Shown here one piece after another: positions 45,004 to 53,981 of a stretch of 64,000 nucleotides of DNA (its first letter is position 1; every line of letters begins with the position of its first letter). Under the pieces are notes generated by a model. It had not been told where the DNA came from and did no database searches. It worked only from the letters and a program-made list of their open reading frames with translations. A program made the position numbers and the translations under genes. The stretch covers positions 124,001-188,000 of the forward strand of contig NZ_SZQL01000011.1 of the NCBI RefSeq assembly GCF_005233845.1, read 5' to 3'. This stretch comes from Ilyomonas limi. Lineage in GTDB: Bacteria > Bacteroidota > Bacteroidia > Chitinophagales > Chitinophagaceae.

Positions 45004-47502
45004 TTATTGACCCACCAGGAAAACGGCATTGCAAAACAACATTTTGCCACCTTGCCAAAACAAGCGGAACAATGGATCTTCGGTAAGATATACCATACTG
45101 CCCTCGCCCTCGTTTTGTACGCCAAATACCATCGCATCCTTCAGTTGGGGCTTTAGTTTGCTGCCTACAAAACCGGCAGTATAAGCTGCTTTTTTAATAA
45201 CCCCTACATTCCATCCATCTTTCAAAAAATTAACTATGCTGCTGTTGCTTTTAAGCGTGTAATAGAAATTGGGATACCCGTAAGCCAATGGATGTGTAGT
45301 ATCCATATCCAACTGGTAAATGGCACCTATGATTGTCTGGCTCAAGTCGCTTCTTTCGCGGCTGCCATATACTCTCAATGCAGTGTAATCACTGTCGGAA
45401 GCAACAGAATCCAACTGATTTTCGCGTATGGAAATATCCCAGCCATTTTTTGCCAATTGCACCACCGCATCTTCCATCGCTATTATCTTACCGCCGTACA
45501 GCACAAACTGATGCAGTTTTTCCTGTACGTTTCTGTTGCTTAGAATTGTATAGCTGCCAGCCGGAAAAATGAGTGTATTGTACTTACTTATATCCAAACG
45601 ATTAAGATCATCTGCATTTAGCAACGTTATGGGATATTGCAGCGTTTGGTCAAATAAGTGCCACACTTCGCCGGCAGCACCAGCATCAACCTGCCCTCCG
45701 GTAAGCATGGCTACCTTTGGCGCGTGAATATACTGTACATCTCCCGAGCCAAAATCAGAACCTTTTTCCACAAAGCCACTTTCTACAGGTATTGCCTGTA
45801 TATTGTATTTACTGCAGGCATCGTTTACTACAGCATTCCAGTTGTTTACATTATTGCCACGCAAAACAATGAGCGTACCGGCACTATAGTTTTTACCATT
45901 GTAGGTGAAAGCCTTATCAGTAAAACGTACTTTTACACCATGCGATAAAAGGTAAGCCAATACCTGGCTGGCATTGAACGAAGTATAGGGAATCAGCAAA
46001 CCGTAATTACTTTCTGCACGCGTAATGTTTGTTGTTGGTAAGCTGCCGCCTACCGGCAATTTGTCTTTTATGCCATACGTTTTAATGTTATAAGCATACG
46101 GTAACGACCATGCAGTAATATCGTATGTAACCGAATCTTCCAGGAAACTTTTAGGCTCAAATAATACCCGCAATAAGGTGCTTCGCGGTTGAAAAGCGGA
46201 GATAGCAAGCTGAAAGCCTTCCTCTTTATAAGCTTCCTCTTTGCCGGTAAAATAGTTATAACCGTGGAAGTTTTTTGCGTTGGTAATGCCATACCTGATG
46301 TGATTTTTATCCAGCAAAGCAGCTATCTCCTGCAACTGATTAATATCTTTCGAAGTCATCACATAGGTTTTGTAAGGTGCATTTACCGCATTTACCGAAT
46401 TGTCGTAAAACTGCTTAAACTCACTTACCAACCTTTTTGCATTCTTTGAAACAGTTTCTATAGTAGCCATACTGGTTGTGTAATGGTGCATTATACGGTC
46501 AGCCAGCGTTAAAGTGTCTTCATCTTCCAACCGAATGCCTAAGCCCGCACCAATACCGCCTTGCTCGTAGGTCATACCGATAGCGCCACTGTACAAAGGA
46601 TAGGTATCGCCATAAGAGGGATAAAACAAATCAAACTCTTCTCTGGTAAAATAGAGCCAGCCATTGGCATCAAAATACTTAGCATTGTTTTTACCAACCA
46701 TCACCTGAAAGTCGCGCTGCCATTGCGTTATCACTTCATGGTAAGGCTCGGCTGCCGGTGCAAAATAATAGGGCGAATTAGGGCCTTGCTCATGAAAATC
46801 CACATGCACCTGCGGCATCCATTCCTGGTACTTTTTTAGCCGTTGCTGTGTTTCCAGTTGCGTTTGCCAGGCCCAATCACGGTTAAGGTCAAAATTGTAA
46901 TGGTTGGTTCTACCTTGCGGCCAAGGCTCCCGATGCTCACGCGCTTGCGGGTCGGCATTAAATTGTACACCCACTGTGGAGTTGTACCAGTTTACATACC
47001 GGTCGTGCCCGTCGGGGTTTTCAATCGGGTCTATTACCACAACCAGGTTTTTCAGCCAATCCTTTGTTTGTGTATTGCTGTCACTCACCAATGCATATAA
47101 GGTAAGCATTGCTGCTTCTGCCGACGAAGGCTCGTTGCCATGCACATTATAACTGAGCCACAAAATAGCAGGCACACCAGTAGTTTGAGGTGCAATATTG
47201 TCTTTCAGCATGCCGGTAATGCGTAGGTTATTCTTGCGTATTTCTTCCAGTCGTTGCAGGTTTTCGGGCAAGCCAATGTAAGCCAGTATTAAATCCCTTC
47301 CCTCGTATGTTTGTCCATATTTTTCCACCTTTACCATGTTGGGTTTAGCGGTAGCAACTGCACTAAAATAATCATCAATTTTATAACCTAGTGTAAAGTG
47401 CGTACCTACAGGATAACCCAAAAACTGCCGGGGAGAAAGAAGTTGCGCAGAGACAGAAAGCATACAAAAAATAAAACCGGAGAGCAATACTGTTTTTTTC
47501 AT
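45004..47502 (-). CDS. M14-family zinc carboxypeptidase, secreted
   Basis: 832 residues from the ATG at 47502 (47508 adds two). Signal peptide MKKTVLLSGFIFCMLSVSAQ. The M14 domain shows HGNEP (first His and Glu ligands, ~121-124), the DLNRDW substrate site (~207) and VHVDFHEQG with the third ligand His. A large C-terminal part (~350-830) includes a Rossmann-like domain (NTLIFPAGSY), usual for this long Bacteroidota M14 group. It removes C-terminal residues from peptides outside the inner membrane. It stands alone, convergent with the small membrane protein. Confidence 0.92.
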   Translation of the reverse strand: MKKTVLLSGFIFCMLSVSAQLLSPRQFLGYPVGTHFTLGYKIDDYFSAVATAKPNMVKVEKYGQTYEGRDLILAYIGLPENLQRLEEIRKNNLRITGMLKDNIAPQTTGVPAILWLSYNVHGNEPSSAEAAMLTLYALVSDSNTQTKDWLKNLVVVIDPIENPDGHDRYVNWYNSTVGVQFNADPQAREHREPWPQGRTNHYNFDLNRDWAWQTQLETQQRLKKYQEWMPQVHVDFHEQGPNSPYYFAPAAEPYHEVITQWQRDFQVMVGKNNAKYFDANGWLYFTREEFDLFYPSYGDTYPLYSGAIGMTYEQGGIGAGLGIRLEDEDTLTLADRIMHHYTTSMATIETVSKNAKRLVSEFKQFYDNSVNAVNAPYKTYVMTSKDINQLQEIAALLDKNHIRYGITNAKNFHGYNYFTGKEEAYKEEGFQLAISAFQPRSTLLRVLFEPKSFLEDSVTYDITAWSLPYAYNIKTYGIKDKLPVGGSLPTTNITRAESNYGLLIPYTSFNASQVLAYLLSHGVKVRFTDKAFTYNGKNYSAGTLIVLRGNNVNNWNAVVNDACSKYNIQAIPVESGFVEKGSDFGSGDVQYIHAPKVAMLTGGQVDAGAAGEVWHLFDQTLQYPITLLNADDLNRLDISKYNTLIFPAGSYTILSNRNVQEKLHQFVLYGGKIIAMEDAVVQLAKNGWDISIRENQLDSVASDSDYTALRVYGSRERSDLSQTIIGAIYQLDMDTTHPLAYGYPNFYYTLKSNSSIVNFLKDGWNVGVIKKAAYTAGFVGSKLKPQLKDAMVFGVQNEGEGSMVYLTEDPLFRLFWQGGKMLFCNAVFLVGQ

Positions 47503-47644
47503 AAACAAAGCAATAAGTGAATAAGTTAAAAGTAATGGCTTTTGATTAAACAGGTTTGAAAGGAATGTAATTGGTTAAAAAACCGGTACATTCATACACG
47601 GAAATAAGAAGGCACAACATCTTTCACATCATCCATATCCCGCT

Positions 47645-47652
47645 TATATTTG
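47645..47652 (+). promoter_or_regulatory. -7 promoter box of holA
   Basis: TATATTTG ends six bases before the ATG at 47659. A TTTC at 47622-47625 sits at the proper 19-base spacing as a -33 element. A transcript starting here would have little or no 5' leader. Confidence 0.65.
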
Positions 47653-47658
47653 CCCACT

Positions 47659-48657
47659 ATGTCTGCCGAAAGTATCATTGCCGATTGGAAAAACAAACGT
47701 TTTAAGCCCATCTACTGGCTGGAAGGCGAAGAACCTTATTTTATAGATGTGGTAATGAACTATGCAGAGCACCAGCTTTTACCGGAAAGCGAAACCGGCT
47801 TCAACCTTACTGTTTTTTATGGTCGTGATGCCGATTGGGCGGCTGTGGTAAATGCCTGCCGCCGCTACCCGATGTTTGCCGAAAGGCAAGTAGTGCTGCT
47901 GAAAGAAGCGCAACAAATGAAAGATATTGAAAAGCTGGAAGGTTATGTAGAAAAGCCGCTGTCATCTACTATTTTGGTGGTAAGCTATAAAGAGAAAAAA
48001 GTAGATGCACGTACCAAATTTGCCAAAACACTTAAGAAAAATGGGGAATTTTTAAGTACTGCAAAGCTGCGTGATTATGAACTGCCTGGCTGGATAAGTC
48101 AATACATACAACAACAAGGTTTAAGCATCAACCAAAAGGGATTGAATATGCTGGCTGATAATATTGGCAGCGATTTGTCGCGCATTGCCAATGAAATTGA
48201 TAAGCTGGAAATAAACCTGAAAGGCAGAAAAAACATTACGGAAGAAGATATTGAAGAATACATCGGCATCAGCAAGGAGTTTAATGTATATGAGTTGCAG
48301 GATGCGTTGGGCAGAAAAGATGTGCCTAAAGCTATTCGCATCATCAAGTATTTTGAATCAAACCCTAAAGCCGGTCCTATACAACTGATTTTACCAACGC
48401 TGTACAATTATTTCAGCAAAGTATATTCAATGTATGGCATGGAAGACAGGAGTGAAAAGAAAGTGGCGTCTTTATTTTATAATAATCCTTATGCTGCGAA
48501 GCAGGCGTTGCAAACCTTCAATTTGTACGGCTATAATGGAGTGGAAAAAGTGTTGTTGCTATTGCATCAATACAATTTGCGAAGTATTGGTATAGATAAT
48601 GCAGGCACTGAAGATGCGGATTTGATGAAGGAATTGGTAGTAAAAATGGTGAGTTGA
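47659..48657 (+). CDS. holA: DNA polymerase III subunit delta
   Basis: 332 residues from the ATG at 47659. An in-frame TTG at 47650 lies inside the -7 box and cannot be used. YWLEGEEPYFIDVV starts the N-terminal AAA+-like domain of the clamp-loader delta subunit, and DNIGSDLSRIANEIDKLEI and SKEFNVYELQDALGRKD mark the middle and lid parts. As a clamp loader subunit it opens the beta ring. It has no ATP-binding site of its own, as expected for delta. The gene stands alone. Confidence 0.95.
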   Translation: MSAESIIADWKNKRFKPIYWLEGEEPYFIDVVMNYAEHQLLPESETGFNLTVFYGRDADWAAVVNACRRYPMFAERQVVLLKEAQQMKDIEKLEGYVEKPLSSTILVVSYKEKKVDARTKFAKTLKKNGEFLSTAKLRDYELPGWISQYIQQQGLSINQKGLNMLADNIGSDLSRIANEIDKLEINLKGRKNITEEDIEEYIGISKEFNVYELQDALGRKDVPKAIRIIKYFESNPKAGPIQLILPTLYNYFSKVYSMYGMEDRSEKKVASLFYNNPYAAKQALQTFNLYGYNGVEKVLLLLHQYNLRSIGIDNAGTEDADLMKELVVKMVS

Positions 48658-48727
48658 TTTATTTTGGAATTAAAGAAGTACAAAAGACACAGAGAAACAC
48701 AAAGGATTTGTTGAAAACTATACTGTT

Positions 48728-49732
48728 TTATTCTTCGCTGTTTAACAACTTTAAAGCTTGCTGTTTATCTGCTGCCAGTTGTGCTTTTAATGCATCCAAA
48801 CCACTGAATTTTACTTCGCCACGGATGTAATGTTTTATAAAAACACGTAATGTTTGCCCGTAAATATCTTTATCAAAATCAAACAGGTTTACTTCAATTG
48901 TGCGCTTAGTGCCATCAACAGTAGGACGCACACCAATGTTCATCATGCCTTTGAGAGAGTGAGGAGTGGTAAGTGGTAAATTAGTGCCTAAATCACTCAC
49001 AACTGACGACACATCACTCACATGCCCATTGCGCACAACTTCCGCCTCTACTGCATACACCCCATTACCGGGAATCAGTTTTTCTTTATCTGCTATTTCT
49101 AAATTGGCAGTTGGATAACCAATGGTTCTGCCCAATTGATTGCCCATTACTACTAACCCTTCAAAAAAATAAGTATAGCTCAGGAATTTATTTGCCGCTG
49201 CCACATCACTTTTCAGCAGGGCTTCACGAATGCGTGTAGAAGAAATAATTACTTCATTCAACACATGCTCCGGTATTTCCTTTACTTCAAAACCCAGTTG
49301 TTTGCCATACTTTTCCAGCAAATGATAATCGCCGCAGCGCCCCTTGCCAAACTTATGGTCGTAGCCGATAATAACGGTATGCGGATGGAATTTTTCCCAT
49401 AAAAAATGTTGAATATATTCTTCGGCACCCTGGTTTGAAAAAGCCGCATCAAAAGGAATAACCACCAAGTGGTCAATACCCAACGATTGCAGCAAAGTAA
49501 TTTTTTCGGGTAAGGTAGTAAGGATAGGAACGGCTAATTGCCCCTCGCGCACCACCTTTCGCGGATGCGGATGAAAAGTAATAATAACCGTTTCGCCATG
49601 TACTTTTTCAGCTTCGCTCTTCAACTGCTCAATAATTTTGCGATGACCGGCATGTACGCCATCAAACGTACCGATAGTCACTACTGCATTTCGAAAATGA
49701 GGCAAATGGGCTAAATCTCGATGTACCAGCAT
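48728..49732 (-). CDS. ribF: Bifunctional riboflavin kinase / FAD synthetase
   Basis: 334 residues from the ATG at 49732; the longer frame to 49849 is rejected because a -7 box (49741-49748) lies right before this ATG and because homologues begin near VVTIGTFDGVHAGH (17-30). The N-terminal FMN adenylyltransferase domain has this HxGH-type motif and STRIREAL. The C-terminal kinase domain has GRTIGYPTANLE and GMMNIGVRPTVDG. Between VYAVEAEVV and GMMNIG is a low-complexity insertion (VSDVSSVVSDLGTNL..., ~237-261) that I do not expect in the family. It makes FMN and FAD for the many flavoproteins encoded here. Confidence 0.95.
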   Translation of the reverse strand: MLVHRDLAHLPHFRNAVVTIGTFDGVHAGHRKIIEQLKSEAEKVHGETVIITFHPHPRKVVREGQLAVPILTTLPEKITLLQSLGIDHLVVIPFDAAFSNQGAEEYIQHFLWEKFHPHTVIIGYDHKFGKGRCGDYHLLEKYGKQLGFEVKEIPEHVLNEVIISSTRIREALLKSDVAAANKFLSYTYFFEGLVVMGNQLGRTIGYPTANLEIADKEKLIPGNGVYAVEAEVVRNGHVSDVSSVVSDLGTNLPLTTPHSLKGMMNIGVRPTVDGTKRTIEVNLFDFDKDIYGQTLRVFIKHYIRGEVKFSGLDALKAQLAADKQQALKLLNSEE

Positions 49733-49740
49733 AAACGAAG

Positions 49741-49748
49741 CAAAGATA
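49741..49748 (-). promoter_or_regulatory. -7 promoter box of ribF
   Basis: On the minus strand TATCTTTG ends eight bases before the ATG at 49732. A weak TTTA stands at the 19-base spacing. This supports the shorter ribF start and an almost leaderless transcript. Confidence 0.6.
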
Positions 49749-49834
49749 AGATGCAGCCCGCATCCCCTAAAGAGAGTTTTGCCCCTTCCCTGAAGGGAGA
49801 TAGAAATAGCAAAGTATAACAATCTATCATCACT

Positions 49835-49842
49835 TACATTTG
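49835..49842 (+). promoter_or_regulatory. -7 promoter box of purM
   Basis: TACATTTG fits TAnnTTTG and lies 36 bases before the ATG at 49879, leaving a leader of roughly 30 bases. It supports the shorter start. Confidence 0.45.
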
Positions 49843-49878
49843 CAGCCATTCCTTTACTTTATTATTCATTTTTGGTCA

Positions 49879-51105
49879 ATGGCTTACAACTATCTATATA
49901 GCCGCATTAATTACTCCCCTTCAGGGCATGGGGGCATCTATTCGCAACGTGGTGTTTCGGCACAAAAAGAAGAAGTACATGCAGCCATACAAAAACTGGA
50001 TGCCGGCTTGTACCCACATGCTTTTTGCAAAATGTATCCCGATTTTATTGGTGGTGATGCTGATTTTGTAAATATCATGCATGCCGATGGTGCCGGCACC
50101 AAAAGTATTCTGGCCTATTTATATTGGAAAGAAACAGGCGATGTAAATACCTGGAAAGGCATTGCGCAGGATGCAGTAGCGATGAACCTGGATGATTTGT
50201 TGTGCGTGGGTGTGTATGATAATTTGCTGTTTTCTTCTACTATTGATAGAAATAAAAAGCTCATTATGGGCGAAGTATTGAAAGCAGTGATAGATGGTAC
50301 ACAGGAGTTTTTTGATATGCTGAAAAGCTTTGGTGTACACATCCACTATCTTGGCGGCGAAACGGCGGATGTAGGCGATGTAGTGCGCACCATTGCCGTG
50401 AATGGAACTATGATGGCACGACAGCAAAAAGGGAGAATTATTACTAACGAAAAGATACAACCCGGTAATGTAATTGTGGGTTTTGCATCTTATGGCCAAG
50501 CTACCTACGAAACAGCATACAACAGCGGTTTGGGTAGTAATGGACTTACCAGCGCCAGGCATGATGTATTGAGTAAATGGTATAAAGAAAACTATCCCGA
50601 AACCTACGAACCATCGCTGGCAGATGAGGTAGTGTATATTGGTAAAAATCGCATGACAGATGAATTGACTATTGATAATTCTACATTCACAATCGGCAAG
50701 TTGTTGCTTAGTCCCACGCGCACCTACGCACCGTTGATGAAAGTGTTGCTGGAAGAACAGTTTGACGACCTGCATGGCGTGATTCATTGCAGTGGCGGCG
50801 GACAAACAAAGTGCATGAAATATTTACCTGCACCGATGAAAGTAATTAAAGACAATTTATTTACACCGCCACCTATCTTTCAATTGATACAACAAAACTC
50901 CGGCGCGGATAACAGGGAAATGTACCAGGTATTTAACATGGGTCACCGCCTGGAAATTTTTACTAATGAACAGGCTGCGGAAAAGATGATTGCAACTGCA
51001 AAAGGTTTCAATATTAACGCAAAGATTATTGGCAGGACGGAAAAGAATAATGAAAAAGAATTGAGACTGTATGCTGGAGATGAATTGATTGAGTATAAGT
51101 TTTAG
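49879..51105 (+). CDS. purM: Phosphoribosylformylglycinamidine cyclo-ligase (AIR synthase), Bacteroidota type
   Basis: 408 residues from the ATG at 49879 (the 49840 frame adds residues upstream of the -7 box at 49835). RGVSAQKEEVHAAI and NIMHADGAGTKS form the N-terminal ATP-binding part of the AIR-synthase fold; GGETADVGDVVRTIAVNG and VFNMGHRLEIFTNEQ are the later conserved parts. It converts FGAM to AIR with ATP in purine synthesis; purF is 5.4 kb downstream. The first ~22 residues include SPSGHGGI, encoded by a C/G-rich palindrome-like stretch (49917-49939), and look like an extension. Confidence 0.92.
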   Translation: MAYNYLYSRINYSPSGHGGIYSQRGVSAQKEEVHAAIQKLDAGLYPHAFCKMYPDFIGGDADFVNIMHADGAGTKSILAYLYWKETGDVNTWKGIAQDAVAMNLDDLLCVGVYDNLLFSSTIDRNKKLIMGEVLKAVIDGTQEFFDMLKSFGVHIHYLGGETADVGDVVRTIAVNGTMMARQQKGRIITNEKIQPGNVIVGFASYGQATYETAYNSGLGSNGLTSARHDVLSKWYKENYPETYEPSLADEVVYIGKNRMTDELTIDNSTFTIGKLLLSPTRTYAPLMKVLLEEQFDDLHGVIHCSGGGQTKCMKYLPAPMKVIKDNLFTPPPIFQLIQQNSGADNREMYQVFNMGHRLEIFTNEQAAEKMIATAKGFNINAKIIGRTEKNNEKELRLYAGDELIEYKF

Positions 51106-51121
51106 TAAAGTTTTTTATGCA

Positions 51122-51154
51122 AAAAAAGCAGCACCATTAGCGTGCTGCTTTTTT
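51122..51154. terminator. Bidirectional terminator between purM and the M56 fusion gene
   Basis: A 13-base stem AAAAAAGCAGCAC (51122-51134) with GTGCTGCTTTTTT (51142-51154) and a 7-base loop. Tracts on both sides make it suitable for both convergent transcripts. Confidence 0.9.
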
Positions 51155-51175
51155 GTTAGCATCTTAGGGTACAAT

Positions 51176-53572
51176 TTAGCTTTCTTCCACCCGAAAGGTA
51201 ATTGCTTGTTTTGTTTTTGCCTCAGTTGCACGTCCGTTTAAGACAGCAGGAATCCATTTAGGCCCGCTTTTAATAACACGCACCGCTTCTGCGCCGGTTC
51301 CGTAGCCGGGATCGTTTTCTGCTTTTACGTCCGACAGATTTCCCTTGGTATCTACTGTAAACGAAACGACAACCGTATAAATTCCGGGAGGAGCTTTCTG
51401 CTCTTTAGGTAAATTTGCATTCAGGTTTCTAATCAGATAATTCTTCCAGGCTTCTGCCCCACCGGGAAATTTTGGATCTGTCAAGCTTACATCATATTGA
51501 AATGCTTTACTTTCCGGTTTGATGGTAGTATCACTTGTAACTGAACTGATGGCCGCAGTCGCTGTAATAAATGTCGTGCCACTGGTACTTGTTTCGTGCT
51601 TATCCTTTGTAATTATTTCTATCAGCCCATTTTTACCCCTTTCACCATATTTTTTTACAGCATATTCATCTTTTAAAACCGACATAGAATAAATACTATT
51701 AGGCTTTAACTTTTGCAACGCTTCTTTAGACATTTCTTTCCCATCAACAAAGAAAATGGGTTGCTTTTTACTATCTGTTTTCATTAAAATTTTATCCGCC
51801 TGAATGGTAATATTTTCCGGAGGAAACGTAACGGTCTTAGATCTCAAATCAATATCCACGCTATCCGATGTGGAATTTTTGTTTTTTTCATCACCATTTT
51901 TCAAATTAATGATGACCACGCCATTCTTACCTCTTTCACCATATTGCTTTATAGCGCCGCTGCCTTTTAGAACATTAATGGATTCTATTTTGGATTTATC
52001 AATTTTTTCTAATTCAACTGCTGAAACTTCCTTACCATCAACAAAATATAAAGGCGTTTTGCCACTGGTATCTGTTATTACAACACTTGTAGTTTCAGGT
52101 GCTGCATTGGCGTAAGCAACTACGCCCTGCAAAATAGCTCTTGCCAGTTGCTCTACTTTTTTTGCATCTGTTAACTGTTTTACATTATCAGCATTATTAA
52201 TGTAGCCACACTCTACAACAATGGCAGGATAAGGATTTTTATCTATTACATAAATGCCTTGTTCCTTGCGCTGCATTATGGTGGAGCTAACCGGAAAATC
52301 ATCCTTTGCCACTTGCAGCAAACTGGAACCAAGTAAGCGGCTTTGCCTGTAATTAGCATTGGATTCATCTCTTGTTATATACACGCTCACTTCATTTTTG
52401 CTGGTCTGCGGCTCTTCTGTAGTATTCACATGTATAGAAACAAAAGCATTTGGATGCGCCTGCTCAATCACATCCATTCTCATTTTTTGATCCATGGTTA
52501 TATCTTCCGTTCTCGTCATTTTTACCGTAATGCCATATTCCGGTGCTAACGCCTGCACCTTTTTAGCAACAGATAAATTAATGTCTTTCTCCATGATACC
52601 ATTTATACCAACTGCACCAGCTTCACTTCCGCCATGGCCGGCATCTACCAACAAAGTGAATGGAGTATTGGTGTGTACTAAACTTTGCTGTTGCCTGCTT
52701 TCTTTTAATTTAAAAGCAAATAACATAATGGTACCTGCCAGCAAAGGCAATATCATAATGCGTCTTACATAACTGTAGCTCGTTTTTGCAGATGTGGTAA
52801 GCATAAGTAACCGTCTTTTTATAGGTGAATAATTGAATGATTGCGCAGGAGAAAATATGTGTTTGCCATATTGCGATTGAAGCAACACAAGTGCAAATGC
52901 TTCTGCACTCTTGTTTTCAATAGCTTTTTCATCGGCAATAAACTCGTGTATCAGGCCCAGCTCTTTTTGTATAAGCCAGTAGAAAGGATTCATCCAAAAC
53001 ACAAGCGTGGTTAAGCGTAAAAACAATTTATCCCAGCTATGTTTTTGTTCAATATGCGTGAGTTCGTGCTTAAAGATCTGCCGGCCGGTTAAGTCGGTAA
53101 TATCAATTGTGTTTTTCCAAAACAAATTGTTGAAAAACGAAAAAGGCGCTTGTTGTAAATCAGTATTAATAAAAAGAATATCATCAAGCTTTTCAACCGG
53201 ATATATGTGCTTAAAGCGATAGAGTTTATGAATACTAAATATAAAAAACAATAGCATTAGTAACGTAATGAGTGCATACAATAGCATGATGAACAAACTC
53301 CAAGAAAATGTAAAAGCGCCGCCATCAGCATTTATTTCCACCGTATTTACAACGGCTACATTCATCAATTGAATCACCTGGCGGTTATTGCTTTGAAACT
53401 CCCATAATTCAATGTTCAGCAGAGGCAGTAAAAGGCTGAGTGCGACACTCATCAGCAGGTAAAAACGGTTATAATAATGGAATCGTTTGTTGCGCAGTAC
53501 AATGTAGTAATACAGGAATAAAATGCCCGAACATATAGTGGCTTTCAACAGGTATATGAGTATGGCTTGCAT
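51176..53572 (-). CDS. M56 (BlaR1-like) peptidase fused to amidase_3, two plug-like modules and a TonB C-terminal domain
   Basis: 798 residues. Residues 1-115 hold three membrane segments. The M56 zinc site HELTH is at 169-173, with a downstream HEFIADEKA (209-217). Another membrane segment follows (~271-287). After it comes an N-acetylmuramoyl-L-alanine amidase domain (~303-490) with the four expected zinc/catalytic residues His313, Glu328, His381 and Glu454. Two modules resembling TonB-receptor plugs follow (~505-558 and ~602-657; each PLYFVDGKE or PIFFVDGKE ... YGERGKNG). A TonB C-terminal domain ends it (~693-798, FPGGAEAWKNYL, GPKWIPAVLNGR). The blaI gene lies 10 bases upstream, so this is an antirepressor-sensor by analogy with BlaR1-BlaI, here with a periplasmic peptidoglycan-cleaving domain in the sensor position. 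Confidence 0.88.
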   Translation of the reverse strand: MQAILIYLLKATICSGILFLYYYIVLRNKRFHYYNRFYLLMSVALSLLLPLLNIELWEFQSNNRQVIQLMNVAVVNTVEINADGGAFTFSWSLFIMLLYALITLLMLLFFIFSIHKLYRFKHIYPVEKLDDILFINTDLQQAPFSFFNNLFWKNTIDITDLTGRQIFKHELTHIEQKHSWDKLFLRLTTLVFWMNPFYWLIQKELGLIHEFIADEKAIENKSAEAFALVLLQSQYGKHIFSPAQSFNYSPIKRRLLMLTTSAKTSYSYVRRIMILPLLAGTIMLFAFKLKESRQQQSLVHTNTPFTLLVDAGHGGSEAGAVGINGIMEKDINLSVAKKVQALAPEYGITVKMTRTEDITMDQKMRMDVIEQAHPNAFVSIHVNTTEEPQTSKNEVSVYITRDESNANYRQSRLLGSSLLQVAKDDFPVSSTIMQRKEQGIYVIDKNPYPAIVVECGYINNADNVKQLTDAKKVEQLARAILQGVVAYANAAPETTSVVITDTSGKTPLYFVDGKEVSAVELEKIDKSKIESINVLKGSGAIKQYGERGKNGVVIINLKNGDEKNKNSTSDSVDIDLRSKTVTFPPENITIQADKILMKTDSKKQPIFFVDGKEMSKEALQKLKPNSIYSMSVLKDEYAVKKYGERGKNGLIEIITKDKHETSTSGTTFITATAAISSVTSDTTIKPESKAFQYDVSLTDPKFPGGAEAWKNYLIRNLNANLPKEQKAPPGIYTVVVSFTVDTKGNLSDVKAENDPGYGTGAEAVRVIKSGPKWIPAVLNGRATEAKTKQAITFRVEES

Positions 53573-53582
53573 ATATGGCAGT

Positions 53583-53939
53583 TTACTTTTTCTTTAATTG
53601 TTTTAGCAGCAGTTCCAGGTCTTCGAGGCTTAGCTTTTTTTCTTCTACCAAAAAAGAAACAGCTTGCGCAAACGATCCGCCGAAATAGCCTTTTACCAAA
53701 CCATTCATAGTGTTTTTAAAATAAGCCTGCTTGCTGATAAGTGGCTTATACTCGTTCATTCGCCCATATACCTCCGTTCCTACAAATGCTTTCTCCATCA
53801 ATATCTTCAATAGGGTAGCTACGGTATTTGGGTGCGGTTTTGGAGCGGGCATGGCTTCTACGATATCTTTCAAAAAACCTTTTCCCAACTTCCATAAAGC
53901 CTGCATAACCTGCTCTTCGGCTTTGGTTAAACTTTTCAT
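53583..53939 (-). CDS. BlaI/MecI/CopY-type repressor
   Basis: 118 residues. LTKAEEQVMQALWKLGKGFLKDIVEAMP and HPNTVATLLKILMEKAFV form the winged helix of BlaI proteins; the C-terminal helical dimerisation part (KNTMNGLVKGYFGGSFAQAVSFLVE) is also typical. The classical cleavage partner is an M56 peptidase, whose gene begins 10 bases downstream, so this is a two-gene operon. It probably represses its own promoter: two palindromes flank the -7 box at 53957. Confidence 0.94.
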   Translation of the reverse strand: MKSLTKAEEQVMQALWKLGKGFLKDIVEAMPAPKPHPNTVATLLKILMEKAFVGTEVYGRMNEYKPLISKQAYFKNTMNGLVKGYFGGSFAQAVSFLVEEKKLSLEDLELLLKQLKKK

Positions 53940-53942
53940 ACA

Positions 53943-53981
53943 ACTAAATGTTTAGTCAAAGATAAACTAATAATTTAGTTT
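53943..53981 (-). promoter_or_regulatory. blaI promoter between two repressor palindromes
   Basis: ACTAAA-TG-TTTAGT (53943-53956) is a palindrome; AAACTAA-N4-TTAGTTT (53964-53981) is a second with the same half-site. Between them, on the minus strand, TATCTTTG (53957-53964) is the -7 box, and GTTG at 53984-53987 lies 19 bases beyond it as the -33 element. BlaI bound at both palindromes would cover the promoter. Confidence 0.75.

Noticed and set aside
50119-50805. 228-residue minus-strand frame opposite purM
   Set aside because: Antisense shadow of a well-supported gene; no recognisable domain.
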